DNA of 64,000 bases, taken from positions 124,001-188,000 of the forward strand of contig JADJRT010000007.1 in the NCBI GenBank assembly GCA_016712035.1, written 5' to 3'. The position numbers and the translations under genes were made by a program. This DNA is from Flammeovirgaceae bacterium. Its GTDB lineage: Bacteria > Bacteroidota > Bacteroidia > Cytophagales > Cyclobacteriaceae. How positions within the stretch are numbered: position 1 is the stretch's first letter; each line of letters opens with the position of its first letter. The notes under the pieces are model-generated. The model was not told the origin of the DNA and ran no database searches. It saw nothing but the letters and a program-made list of their open reading frames with translations. This document shows positions 38,452 to 48,059 of the stretch, piece by piece.

Positions 38452-40704
38452 TTTTGCCATCAGGTTAAGTGCAGATCCAGCTTTGAACCATCCTATCTGT
38501 CCGGCATTGTAAGTATGATTTACCTTAATGGTGTCTTTGCTTCCATCACTGTGATTCAATACAAGAGTCAATTGTTTGTCAGGAGCAAATGAAGTCAAGT
38601 CAACAAAGTCTATGTTATCGTCTTCCTGAAATTTATTGTAGTCAGCTTCGTTGGCAAACGTAATCGCCAACATGCCTTGCTTCTTCAAATTGGTTTCGTG
38701 AATCCTTGCAAATGATTTTACCAATATGACTTTGATACCTAAGTGGCGTGGCTGCATCGCTGCATGCTCGCGCGAAGAACCTTCACCATAGTTATGATCG
38801 CCAACAACAATAGTTGAGATGCCTGCAGCTTTGTACGCGCGTTGTGTAGCGGGCACTGGTCCATGTTGACCGGTTATTTGGCTCTTAACGCTATCGGTTT
38901 TTTCATTGAAATAATTGGTAGCGCCTGTCAAGGTATTATCTGAAATATTATCAAGGTGTCCGCGGAAACGCAACCAAGGGCCGGCCATAGAAATATGATC
39001 GGTAGTACACTTTCCTTTCGCTTTAATCAATAATTTTAATCCAGTCCAGTTCTTACCACTCCAAGGCGCAAACGGAGCAAGTGCTTGCAGACGTTTCGAG
39101 TTAGGATCAATACTTACTTTTATTTGACTGCCATCTTTAGCAGGGGCGAGGTAGCCTGGATCTTTTACGTCAAAACCCCTTGGAGGAAACTCAACACCCT
39201 TTGGCTCATCTAACTTAACTGATTGGCCAGCTTCATTAACAAGAGTATCTGTCAAGGGATTAAAAGTAAGATCACCCGCAATAGCAAACGCTGTTGTTAT
39301 TTCTGGTGAGGCAACAAATGCATGTGTATTGGGATTGCCATCATTACGTTTAGCAAAGTTTCTATTGAACGAAGTGATGATTGAATTCTTACGATTCGGA
39401 TCATTAGTGTGGCGCGACCACTGACCAATACAAGGGCCGCAAGCATTTGCCAAAACAACTCCGCCCATTTTTTCAAATGTGCTTAAGAAGCCATCGCGCT
39501 CTACCGTGTAGCGTACAAGTTCTGAACCTGGTGTGATGGTAAATTCTGCTTTTGCTCTCAAGTTTTTATCGATAGCCTGTTGGGCAAGCGATGCTGAACG
39601 GCTAATATCTTCGTATGAAGAGTTGGTACAAGAACCAATCAATCCTACTTCCAGGCGTGCAGGCCAATTATTTGCTTTTACTTCGGATGCAAATTTTGAG
39701 ATCGGGATTGCACGATCTGGAGTGAATGGTCCGTTCACGTGTGGTTCTAATGTAGATAGATTAATTTCGATTACTTCATCGAAATACTTTTCAGGATTTG
39801 CATACACTTCAGGATCACCGGTAAGGTGTTCCTTCACCTTATCAGCAAGTGCTGCAACTTCAGCACGTTTTGTTCCGCGCAAGTAGTCACCCATTTTATC
39901 ATCGTAGCCGAAAGTTGAAGTAGTGGCGCCAATTTCAGCGCCCATGTTACAGATGGTGCCTTTACCCGTTGCCGATAAAGTTGTTGCACCGGGTCCAAAA
40001 TATTCAACAATAGCACCTGTTCCACCTTTTACGGTAAGGATGCCAGCTACTTTCAAAATCACATCTTTAGAAGCTGTCCAGCCACTTAGCTTACCAGTAA
40101 GTTTTACACCAATCAGCTTTGGAAATTTCAATTCCCACGCCATGCCCGACATAACATCCACGGCATCAGCACCACCAACCCCAATGGCCACCATTCCTAA
40201 ACCACCTGCATTCACTGTGTGTGAGGCGGTACCAATCATCATTCCACCTGGGAACGCATAATTTTCAATCACGACCTGGTGAATGATACCAGCGCCTGGC
40301 CGCCAGAAACCAATGCCATATTTATTAGAAACTGATTCAAGGAAATTAAATACTTCGCCACTGGCGGTAACTGAATCTTTCAAGTCTTGTTTTGCACCAT
40401 CTTTGGCTAGAATCAAGTGATCGCAATGCACGGTGGAGGGAACCAATACTTTGGGAATTCCACCCGACATGAATTGGAGCAATGCCATCTGTGCCGTAGC
40501 ATCTTGCATAGCCACCCGATCCGGAGCAAAATCTACGTATGATTTCCCTCGTCCAAAGGCCTCCAGCTTTTGACTGCTATGAAGGTGAGCGTATAGAATT
40601 TTTTCAGAAAGAGTGAGTGGCTTGCCAACTACTTTTCTTGCTTTTGCAATACGGCCCGGCATGGCTGCGTAGTGGGCTTTAATCATGTCTAAGTCGAATA
40701 CCAT
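38275..40704 (-). CDS. acn: Aconitate hydratase (mitochondrial type) with basic tail
   Basis: Interconverts citrate and isocitrate in the TCA cycle via a [4Fe-4S] cluster. The body (about 751 residues) matches mitochondrial-type aconitases, not AcnA/AcnB of E. coli. Active-site segments are PSTVHCDHLI, cluster cysteines in GLIGSCTNSSYED and ANACGPCIGQW, and GEGSSREHAAMQPRHLG for substrate binding. After WFKAGSALNLMAK, where relatives end, 58 further residues rich in Lys, Ala, Pro and Val follow in frame. The tail is described separately. Upstream, 187 bp separate it from folE. Confidence 0.95.
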   Translation of the reverse strand: MVFDLDMIKAHYAAMPGRIAKARKVVGKPLTLSEKILYAHLHSSQKLEAFGRGKSYVDFAPDRVAMQDATAQMALLQFMSGGIPKVLVPSTVHCDHLILAKDGAKQDLKDSVTASGEVFNFLESVSNKYGIGFWRPGAGIIHQVVIENYAFPGGMMIGTASHTVNAGGLGMVAIGVGGADAVDVMSGMAWELKFPKLIGVKLTGKLSGWTASKDVILKVAGILTVKGGTGAIVEYFGPGATTLSATGKGTICNMGAEIGATTSTFGYDDKMGDYLRGTKRAEVAALADKVKEHLTGDPEVYANPEKYFDEVIEINLSTLEPHVNGPFTPDRAIPISKFASEVKANNWPARLEVGLIGSCTNSSYEDISRSASLAQQAIDKNLRAKAEFTITPGSELVRYTVERDGFLSTFEKMGGVVLANACGPCIGQWSRHTNDPNRKNSIITSFNRNFAKRNDGNPNTHAFVASPEITTAFAIAGDLTFNPLTDTLVNEAGQSVKLDEPKGVEFPPRGFDVKDPGYLAPAKDGSQIKVSIDPNSKRLQALAPFAPWSGKNWTGLKLLIKAKGKCTTDHISMAGPWLRFRGHLDNISDNTLTGATNYFNEKTDSVKSQITGQHGPVPATQRAYKAAGISTIVVGDHNYGEGSSREHAAMQPRHLGIKVILVKSFARIHETNLKKQGMLAITFANEADYNKFQEDDNIDFVDLTSFAPDKQLTLVLNHSDGSKDTIKVNHTYNAGQIGWFKAGSALNLMAKQIAASKAVVKTSTPAVKKVSKPAAKKSPKKVVKKTAKKSSPKKVVKKSKAVKRAVLKK

Positions 40705-40761
40705 AATCGTAATTTTTCGAAGTTTAGGAGGTGCTAAACTACTAAAATAACGAGTAAATTC

Positions 40762-40815
40762 AATCGGGATTTACGAATTTGGATTTACGAATTACGAATT
40801 AAAGAATTACGAATA
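40762..40815. repeat. Short direct repeats of TTACGAATT in the acn-folE gap
   Basis: TTACGAAT occurs four times within about 50 bp (GATTTACGAATTTGGATTT, then TTACGAATTACGAATT and GAATTACGAAT). A related tract (AATTCGTAATTCGT) flanks the four-helix-bundle gene at 28150-28190. The rest of the gap (to 40891) shows GACTAAAGACTCAAGACTAA and no gene. Confidence 0.5.
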
Positions 40816-40891
40816 TTTAGCCATTGTTGATTGTAAGGACCGTACACCCCACTAGGGACTAAAGACTCAAGACTAATTGCTACTTACCGAT

Positions 40892-41410
40892 TTACTTGCT
40901 GTTAATGTAGTTTAAAAACTCCCGTTTCGTATTTTCATCAAGTTTTGCAAAATATTGTACGATGCGGTTGATCTTTGACAAGCCAATTACCTTACCACTC
41001 GAAAAATAGGCCACATGAGCTTTGCCGTAGATAGGAACAAAATGATGCTCGCAATGGGAGTAGAAAGTAATCTCTTTCTCCACTAACATTTGATCGTACT
41101 TGTATTTGTTTTCAAAGAGTTTCGCCACAGGGCGGTTTTTTGGATTCAGTCCGCTGAAAACCTCCTTAACATACATTTTAGCAACTCTTCTAGGGGTACC
41201 CTGCAAACTATCATCCGTTAAGTCAAGACCAAGTATCTCCATGATCTCACGAAAACGTTTCTCAATCTGTTCAACCTTTTCATCATCATTTAAGGCAAAA
41301 GCGTCTTCTCGCATCGGGGTATTCCACGAAGTGAGCAGATGATCATCCTCAAACTCTTCTTCTATTGGCTTAATGGGCCGGATATTCAACGAAATTTCTT
41401 TCTGTCTCAT
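40892..41410 (-). CDS. folE: GTP cyclohydrolase I with internal C-terminal deletion
   Basis: FolE makes dihydroneopterin triphosphate from GTP. Family core is clear: LTDDSLQGTPRRVAKMYVKEVFSGL and FYSHCEHHFVPIYGKAHVAYF with two zinc ligands, then GLSKINRIVQYFAK. At that point relatives continue for about 50 residues including the third zinc-ligand cysteine (Cys181 in E. coli) and then end FLxxxxKxEFLxYI. Here YFAK joins directly to LDENTKREFLNYINSK. The product is 172 residues against about 220. There is no frameshift. As written it should be inactive, so it is either an assembly deletion or a real loss. It overlaps the PTPS-like gene by 41 bp. Confidence 0.85.
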   Translation of the reverse strand: MRQKEISLNIRPIKPIEEEFEDDHLLTSWNTPMREDAFALNDDEKVEQIEKRFREIMEILGLDLTDDSLQGTPRRVAKMYVKEVFSGLNPKNRPVAKLFENKYKYDQMLVEKEITFYSHCEHHFVPIYGKAHVAYFSSGKVIGLSKINRIVQYFAKLDENTKREFLNYINSK

Positions 41411-41780
41411 ACAATTTCACTTTAAGGTCGTATTGGTTATCAATGTGCTGCCTCAATATCCGCCAGATCACAATAGCAATATTTTCAGCGGATGGATTAA
41501 GATTTTTGAAGAAGGAAGTATCTAAATTAAGATTTTTGTGGTCAAAGTGTTTAAGTACATGTTCTTTAATTAAGTCGCTTAGCACCTTCATGTCAAACAC
41601 ATACCCTGTTTCTGGATCGGGTGTACCGACAACGGTTACAATTAATTCATAATTATGCCCGTGATAATTTGGGTTGTTACATTTCCCAAAGATTAAATCG
41701 TTCTTCTCGTCTGTCCACGATGGGTTAAACAGGCGATGCGCGGCATTAAAATGTTCTTTACGAGAAACAGCTACTTTCAT
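41370..41780 (-). CDS. 6-pyruvoyl-tetrahydropterin synthase / QueD family
   Basis: Pterin-converting enzyme of about 136 residues acting on dihydroneopterin triphosphate, the FolE product. Zinc histidines are in EHFNAAH and NYHGHNY, and the active-site cysteine in GKCNNP. The sequence GKCNNPNYHGHNY and FDHKNLNLD resembles eukaryotic PTPS closely, so tetrahydropterin synthesis is as plausible as queuosine synthesis. It reads through the start of folE (41-bp overlap), a translational coupling that matches the shared pathway. The ATG at 41780 is preferred over the TTG three bases upstream. Confidence 0.88.
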   Translation of the reverse strand: MKVAVSRKEHFNAAHRLFNPSWTDEKNDLIFGKCNNPNYHGHNYELIVTVVGTPDPETGYVFDMKVLSDLIKEHVLKHFDHKNLNLDTSFFKNLNPSAENIAIVIWRILRQHIDNQYDLKVKLYETERNFVEYPAH

Positions 41781-41843
41781 CAATACAGTTATAAACCATT
41801 TATATGTAAAATGGTTCAGAATTAAATTAAACCAAGATTATCT

Positions 41844-42758
41844 TTAAAAATTAGAAAAAGACCGATCGTGATAATCAAAGGTTGGCATTGTTAAACCCAA
41901 AAAGAGTTCATGGGTTGTGAAACTAGTACCAACGGAGCTGTTGGTGGGTAGCTCGAAGGTATATCCAAATTTAAGTTTATCACCCAATTTTGCCTGAAGT
42001 TGTAAGCCATACGAATTGAAATTGCGGGTGAAAATTCCCGCTGAATATTTATCGTAAAAGTTAAGGTTGAAATTCAAATCTACAGATACAGGGGAACCAC
42101 TAACTCCACGTAGTAATACGGATGGTTTTAGTCTGATACTCTCGTTTAAATAAAATACATAGGCCCCAAAAAGATAAACCGTTCGGTTATATAGCTGAAA
42201 CTCTTCTCCACCTGTATTAATAGTTGTGTTTACTAATCTAGGTATAGACAATCCCAGAAGATATCGTTCACTTTTTAAAATCGCTCCTGCCCCCAAGTTG
42301 GGCTTGGTCACATTTTCATTTTGAAGGAAAGCCGGGTCATCGGGGTCTGCCAGGTTTAAGTCATTAACGTTCGATCTGAAATTGATGAACCCAACTTGCA
42401 TGCCGAAGCTTAAGGTTGTCTCATCACTAACTGGCAACTTATAGGCAAAGGCGCCTTGAAGTTCTGTATTCTTAGAGTTACCGATTTGATCCTGAACCAG
42501 AAGTAAACCCGCACCTATCTTATTATCCAAAAGTGAAATATGGCTGTTGAAATTAATTGTAGCGGGATTTCCTTCGAAGCCGCCCCATTGATTCCGATAC
42601 GTAATGGAAGCATTAAAATTCTTGTTCAGCCCCGCATAGGCAGGATTGATTACCATAGGATTATTGATGTATTGTGCGTAGAGTGGATCTTGTTGAGCAA
42701 AGGCTGATCCCGCAAAGAAAATTAAAGCAATCGCTGATAGAATTTTTTTCATAATCAT
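41844..42758 (-). CDS. PorP/SprF-family type IX secretion system membrane protein
   Basis: Outer-membrane beta-barrel protein of 304 residues required with partners for gliding or T9SS cargo attachment. MKKILSAIALIFFAGSAFA is the signal peptide, followed by the hallmark QQDPLYAQYINNPMVINPAYAG. The C-terminal part is beta-rich (FGYTFELPTNSS, HELFLGLTMPTF). Its start overlaps the stop of the upstream cargo gene (ATGA), so the two are coupled. PorP/SprF genes commonly sit directly after a type B T9SS cargo gene, as here. Confidence 0.94.
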   Translation of the reverse strand: MIMKKILSAIALIFFAGSAFAQQDPLYAQYINNPMVINPAYAGLNKNFNASITYRNQWGGFEGNPATINFNSHISLLDNKIGAGLLLVQDQIGNSKNTELQGAFAYKLPVSDETTLSFGMQVGFINFRSNVNDLNLADPDDPAFLQNENVTKPNLGAGAILKSERYLLGLSIPRLVNTTINTGGEEFQLYNRTVYLFGAYVFYLNESIRLKPSVLLRGVSGSPVSVDLNFNLNFYDKYSAGIFTRNFNSYGLQLQAKLGDKLKFGYTFELPTNSSVGTSFTTHELFLGLTMPTFDYHDRSFSNF

Positions 42759-45700
42759 TTCTTAAGGGTTAAGTATCCCGTCATGGTCTCACGGCCACTC
42801 GTGAACTCGATCTTATAAAAATATGTACCCGATGGAAGTTCATTCCCATTATTGTTTTTTCCTTCAAACCGATTGGTGTCATTATTATAATTATCCACCT
42901 CAAAAACTTCACTGCCCCAACGATTAAATATACTCACTTTATTTTCAGGTTCAAATACACTTATATTGGCAATTCTGAAATAGGGGTTGTAGGAATCGGG
43001 ATTGGGCGAGAATCCGTTATAGACTATAATATCCCCAGCAACATCGATGGTGACAAGGGAAGTAGTACAGGCTCCGAGCAGGTCACAAATCTCTATCGTA
43101 AATTGATCTTGCCCTACAAAATCCAGATTAGCATAATCTAAGTTTACAACGAAATTGCTTATTGTATAAGAAGCACCACTAAGTGGATCTTGAATAACTC
43201 TAAAACTGGTAGGATCAAGGTTGTTATTTGGATCGCTGATAAGGCTGGTAAAATCAATTAGTACAGAATTTCCAACTGCCACTTGAGCAGTTATTGGGTT
43301 TATGACGGGTGGTTGATTAGAGCTAAGAAAAGTAATTTGGAGCGCCATGGTTTTTATGGCCGGGGTTGTAAAATCCTGATCGAGAACGGAAAAGGTGATG
43401 GAACGGTCAAGCACCGCATCCGCTGTGCGGCCTGAAGATAGTCTTCCGCCAGTGGGAGCGCTGCCAATGAACTGATATTTGACTGACCTTAAAGCGGACT
43501 GAAAATATGAAATTGGTAGAGGAAAAGGAGAATTAACACCACTCGGGTCTAATCCTGTGAGTGTTAATATTCCGGTTGTTGCATTAAAGACTCCATCAAT
43601 AGCTTCATCCGGGGTATAGGAAAGCACCTCATCGCCAGGCCGGAAATTCAATATGGTAACTTCTGCTTTAACAATTTGATCATTGTCGGAATCGGAAATA
43701 GTTAGATTAGCATCTAATACAACGGGATTTATACCCTGTGTAAAGTTAAGATTAGGTATTACCCCTGTGATCGGTGCCGGGTTTGTATTTTCAAAGAAAG
43801 AAAATTGGCCTGTATTGTCACCGGAAAACAGATCCTGATCCCCATCATTATCCAGGTCTGCAAAAGCTGGTGAATGTATATTGACAGGAAAACTATTTAT
43901 TTCCATTCCTTTAAATGGATTTGAATTAGAGAGTGCATTATACAACAGGAAGGAAGGCGTTTCTAGTGAACCTATATTTTCGTAATACCAGAAGCCCTGA
44001 TATTTACCAACAATAATATCTAAATCCCCATCATGATCAAGATCTAGAAATATAGAATGGTTCTCTGAACTTGGATTATTTGTGAAACCCGTTTCCCATT
44101 CCATTTTCCGGCTGAATATAGGATTTGCTAACGTGCCACTGTTTTCAAATAATTCAAGCCTACTGTTAGATCTTGAAAGTACCAAATCTGGTTTTCCGTC
44201 TCCATTTAAATCTCCAAGATCAACATCGGGTTCAAAACCCGGGGCTTCATTAATGAAGTCGAATGGATTATTAACCCCGGTAAGTTCAGTGTAAACGCCT
44301 GCATTGTTTTGAAAGTACTGGACTTTTGCTTCTGAACTATAACTGTCATTAACATGATAGGGAGAAATCAAATCTAAATCCCCATCCTTATCAAGATCAA
44401 ACAGTTTTAGATTGGCATCGCCAATAAAGCTTAAATTCGAAAAAGGGTTTTGTTGGGGGTCAGTAACCAGACTGAATACTCCATTATCATTCTTATAAAG
44501 CTCCTGATAAGTATAAGTACTTGAGATACCATATTTATTCTGAACTTCAGATCCCGAAGTCAATGCATCCAGATCCCCATCCCCATCAATATCTGCAAAA
44601 GAGACATTTGAATCCTTGTCAAGGTCAACACCATCTACCGGACTTTCTAAACCTTCCTTAAGTTCTAAAACACCAAGTCCTTTGTTTTCATAATAGAAAA
44701 ACGCTTTCTCAACATTAGAATAATAACTGTATTCGTTGTAGCCAACTGTCACATCCATGTCACCATCATTATCAAGATCGGCAAACGCGAAGGATATATA
44801 ATCGATGCCTCCTGGCAGGTTGTTATTAATAGCATCAAAAGGATTTCCCTGAGAGTTTCCTGGATTGCCCGGATTTGGAATCCAGGGCCCAACCTGGGTG
44901 GCATCGCCATTATATCCATATTGTATCTTAAAGGATCCATTATCGTTCCGGTAATAGATTATTTCACCGTAAATACTGATGAAAAAATCAATATCTCCAT
45001 CTTGATCAAGATCGGCAAAGGAAACCGGACTCGAGATACTATTTCTGGAAAGATTGTTTACAACCCCGCCTTCCAAGAGCGGATGGGTTGGAAAAAAGGG
45101 TGGAACCATTTACGTAAACAGGATTTGAGGCAGTGCCCGTATTCTTAAAGTACTGGAGTAAGTAATAGTCGGTTGAATTGTCATAATATCCACCTACAAA
45201 AAGATCCATATCGCCATCCGCATCGATATCCACAAAAGTGGGGTGCGCATAACGTTCAGTCCTTATGCCATCAAATGGGTTAGTTGAACCGGTTTCATGT
45301 AAAAAATTTGGGGATGAATGCTGCCCTACATTTCTAAAGAAATACATTTCTCCGTATCCGCCACCGTACTTGGCTTCTTCATCGGTGCCAATAAATAGAT
45401 CTAAATCGCCATCATTATCAATATCTGCGAAGGCTGGTACATAAGCTCTCTTTTCAAAGGGAATTGCCGAACTAATGTTGTCAAAGGGGTATTTAGGTTG
45501 GCCAGATTTTCTTTCTAGAAAGCCGGGTTTACTTTTAGTCCCCATATTTTCAAAATACCTAAGCCCAGCACTATTTCCCCCAACAACTAAATCAAGGTCG
45601 CCATCGCCATCTAAATCGACATATACTTGAGCTGGCCGTGAAACATACGGTAACGGGGGCGGAGGGGATTCTCAAGGTAATTTCGGTTAAATGGGCCAAG

Positions 45701-45953
45701 AGAGGTTTTGTGCATTAGTTGGGCTTGCATTTAGAAATAAGCTAATAGCTGCCCCTGCTGCCGCAAGTTTCAATTGTGTTTGTAAATGGAATACGCGGTT
45801 ACGCAGCCGCTCCAGCTTGCCTAAGAGCTGGCTTTGTTTCCTTTTTGTAAAACGGTGAAATCGTCCATTGGCGATGTTTTTGTTCAGTCGCCCTCTAAAT
45901 TTATGATATTTAGAGTTGGCTGATTGATAAATTTGGACGACTAAGGTGTTCAT
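42755..45953 (-). CDS. T9SS type B-sorted FG-GAP/VCBS protein, three frameshifts
   Basis: Very large secreted cell-surface protein, about 1065 residues after repair. The N-terminus has about 60 basic, helical residues before a hydrophobic stretch (LKLAAAGAAISLFLNA) and a likely cleavage after TNAQ. Many FG-GAP repeats follow (VDLDGDGDLDLVVGG, DIDNDGDLDLFIG, DLDQDGDIDFFIS, DLNGDGKPDLVLS). A cadherin-like segment precedes the C-terminal gliding-motility-associated sorting domain (NGFSPNPDSYNPYF, VSIFNRWGSEVFE, LPSGTYFYKIEF). Indels: extra T near 45702, missing C near 45660, extra T in the run 45092-45097 (repair gives TLFPTHPLLEGG). It is the presumed cargo of the adjacent PorP/SprF. Confidence 0.82.
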
Positions 45954-46056
45954 AGTATCTATGAATGCTTTTGGCCGGAAAACTTTTTTGCACATTAAAG
46001 ATAATGAAAGCGGGCTGGTTTGAAATATTTTTAATAAAAATTTTGGAGCGGTACGT

Positions 46057-46548
46057 ATGAAATCGGTTTCGGATTATTCCTTTCACTTTGTAAATGAAGC
46101 CATTTCAGCGGAACTGAGTACTGAAATTGTAAAACTATGGACGGAATTTGCTGCGCTACAGCAACCTGAAGCAGAAAGGAGATTGAGTGAGTTGGTCTTA
46201 GTCCTGAAGAACAAATCCGGCAAAGTCATCGGTGTTTCCACCGTTGTTAAAACCCTGTTGCCTCAGATTCATAATTATGTTTATGCTTACCGCTGCTTCA
46301 TTCTACCCGATTTTCGTGCGCCCGCGCTGGATACACAGATGATTGTAAGAACAAAAAATCATCTACAAGAAATAAGTGAACTTGAAATGGATAAGAAGTG
46401 CGTAGGCATCATGGTAATTGTTCAGAACGAGACATTAAAATCACAATGGCGGCAGGCTGTTTGGCTTGGGGCCGACATGATTTTTATTGGTAATACTCCT
46501 CAAGGCCATCACGTCAGAGTTGGATATTTTAAGAATGCAAGAATTTAA
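46057..46548 (+). CDS. Stand-alone GNAT-like protein
   Basis: A 163-residue protein with the alternating pattern of a GNAT acyltransferase fold: LVLVLKNKSGKVIGVSTVV, then YVYAYRCFILPDFRAPALD and a C-terminal VRVGYFKNARI. I see no canonical Q/RxxGxG/A acyl-CoA loop, so activity is uncertain. The same domain, clearly homologous (RSIILPGYRHPGL, QGRHIRVYYF), forms the C-terminal half of the GHKL protein 300 bp downstream. It converges on the acyl carrier protein gene with 28 bp between stops. An acyl-ACP-using acyltransferase is an inference from that proximity. Confidence 0.6.
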   Translation: MKSVSDYSFHFVNEAISAELSTEIVKLWTEFAALQQPEAERRLSELVLVLKNKSGKVIGVSTVVKTLLPQIHNYVYAYRCFILPDFRAPALDTQMIVRTKNHLQEISELEMDKKCVGIMVIVQNETLKSQWRQAVWLGADMIFIGNTPQGHHVRVGYFKNARI

Positions 46549-46576
46549 CCAAGGATAGCTTAACGGATCTTGTATT

Positions 46577-46831
46577 TCAATTTTTCTTCAGAGTAGAAAC
46601 GATGTACCTTGAAAATGATTCAATAGTAGGGTAATCCCAAAGAAGCAGCGGGTTAAGGTCGGCACCTATAAATTTTTCGATGTGTTGCAAAATGAAAATG
46701 GCGTTAACTGAATCCAAACCAAAATTGATAAACTCAAGGTCCACTTCAACTTCCTCCAGAGCGATACCCAATTCGCTAGCAATTTTCTTTCTGAAAAAAT
46801 CAATTAACTCTGTTTCTGTGAATGTATTCAT
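46577..46831 (-). CDS. Acyl/peptidyl carrier protein
   Basis: An 84-residue four-helix carrier protein. The phosphopantetheine attachment site is the serine of FGLDSVNA (Ser41). It is acidic in helix one (SELGIALEEVEVDLEF). It is not the housekeeping AcpP, which has the DSLD motif and sits with fab genes; GLDS and the WDYPTIESFSRYI ending resemble carrier domains of secondary-metabolite pathways. It is divergent from the GHKL-GNAT gene with only 36 bp between their starts, so the two probably share a control region. Confidence 0.85.
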   Translation of the reverse strand: MNTFTETELIDFFRKKIASELGIALEEVEVDLEFINFGLDSVNAIFILQHIEKFIGADLNPLLLWDYPTIESFSRYIVSTLKKN

Positions 46832-46867
46832 TGATTTACAAACTTCACCTCAATTAATTGAATATTC

Positions 46868-48059
46868 ATGAGACCTGAAAGCGATCTTCAATTTAATATG
46901 AAGGCCAGCTTGATCAAACGACTAGGCGAGGAGATCGCTCCGGATGCAGTCGTAGCTTTGGCAGAACTAATCAAAAATGCCTACGATGCCGATGCCAGTT
47001 GGGTGCGGATTGAAATTGATACACGCCACACCGCTGTGGAAGATTCTCTTTTCAAAAATTCTGGGATTGGATCTTTGCGAGTAAGTGATAATGGTACAGG
47101 AATGTCATGGTCTGGCGTTACGGACAATTGGATGAATTTCTCGTTTTCTAACAAACAACAAGCGAAAGCAAGTGAGTTAACCGGAAAGAAGCGATCACCT
47201 GTTGGTGGGCAAGGTTTGGGTCGATTGGCAACAGTGCGACTGGGAGAATTGTAGAACTTTTTACTGCCGATGATAAAGGAGAAAATAGTCACGCTGCGTT
47301 TGACTGGAAAGAATTTAAAGAGGAGCGGACAATCAGGGAAGTTCCTTTGTTTGCAGAGAAAATTCTATTGCCCAGGGAACGAGGAACTACCATCCTTATT
47401 TTTCCTTTGCGGGAGGTAAGCCAATGGCAGGGTGATAAAGTGCTCGAGTTTATTCAGCAGTTAACCAATAAGGTTTTCTTGTTTATAGATCGGAAATCAT
47501 TTCAAATACGGTTAAAAATCAATGATCAGGAGTATGAGCTTGGTCAATCAGTTAAGTCTAAAGGAAACGCGAATAAAGTGTATTGGGCGAATGTGTGGCA
47601 AAAAATGTCGCCCACATTGATTCAAGAGGTGATTAAATTCTGGGATGATAATCAAATGATTAAACCCGGCTTCTCATCAGAAGAACGTGCTCAACAGGTA
47701 GTCCTGATCCTTCGAAGTGAACTGGATAATAAAGTTGTTGGACTAACAACTGCTGGGGTGGTCACTTTTAAACAACTCAATAGCAAGAATTTTTATTTAT
47801 ACCGGTCAATCATTTTACCTGGGTATCGCCATCCTGGATTGACCTCTAAATTAATTGTAGAGACCGGGATTTTCTTGAATCAACAAGTAGTCAGGTAATC
47901 TTGAATCCATGTATAGGCATGTTGACCTTTGTTGAAAATCCACGCATTCAACAGTTCAGGCGTGAAGCGATTTGGCCTGTCTCAAAGATGGCTTATATTG
48001 GTATGGATAAGCAGGGAAGACATATTCGGGTTTATTACTTCCGTGGGGCAATTATTTAG
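46868..48059 (+). CDS. GHKL/MORC-like ATPase fused to a GNAT-like domain, two frameshifts
   Basis: A two-part protein of about 397 residues after repair. The N-terminal part is a GHKL ATPase of the MORC/MutL/Hsp90 group: N-box VVALAELIKNAYDADA (Glu33, Asn37), G1 VSDNGTGM (Asp74) and G2 GGQGLGRLA (113-121). The C-terminal ~150 residues match the stand-alone GNAT-like protein at 46057. A missing base near 47245 (repair gives RLGRIVELFTADD) and one near 47880 (STSSQVILNPCIG) restore one frame to the TAG at 48057, which overlaps the P450 stop. There is no histidine-kinase dimerisation domain. Function unknown. Confidence 0.75.

Noticed and set aside
46577..46831. Housekeeping acyl carrier protein AcpP
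   Set aside because: The site is GLDSV, not DSLD, and there are no fab neighbours.
46868..48059. Sensor histidine kinase
   Set aside because: No HisKA helix with phospho-acceptor histidine and no response regulator; the N-box is of MORC/MutL type.
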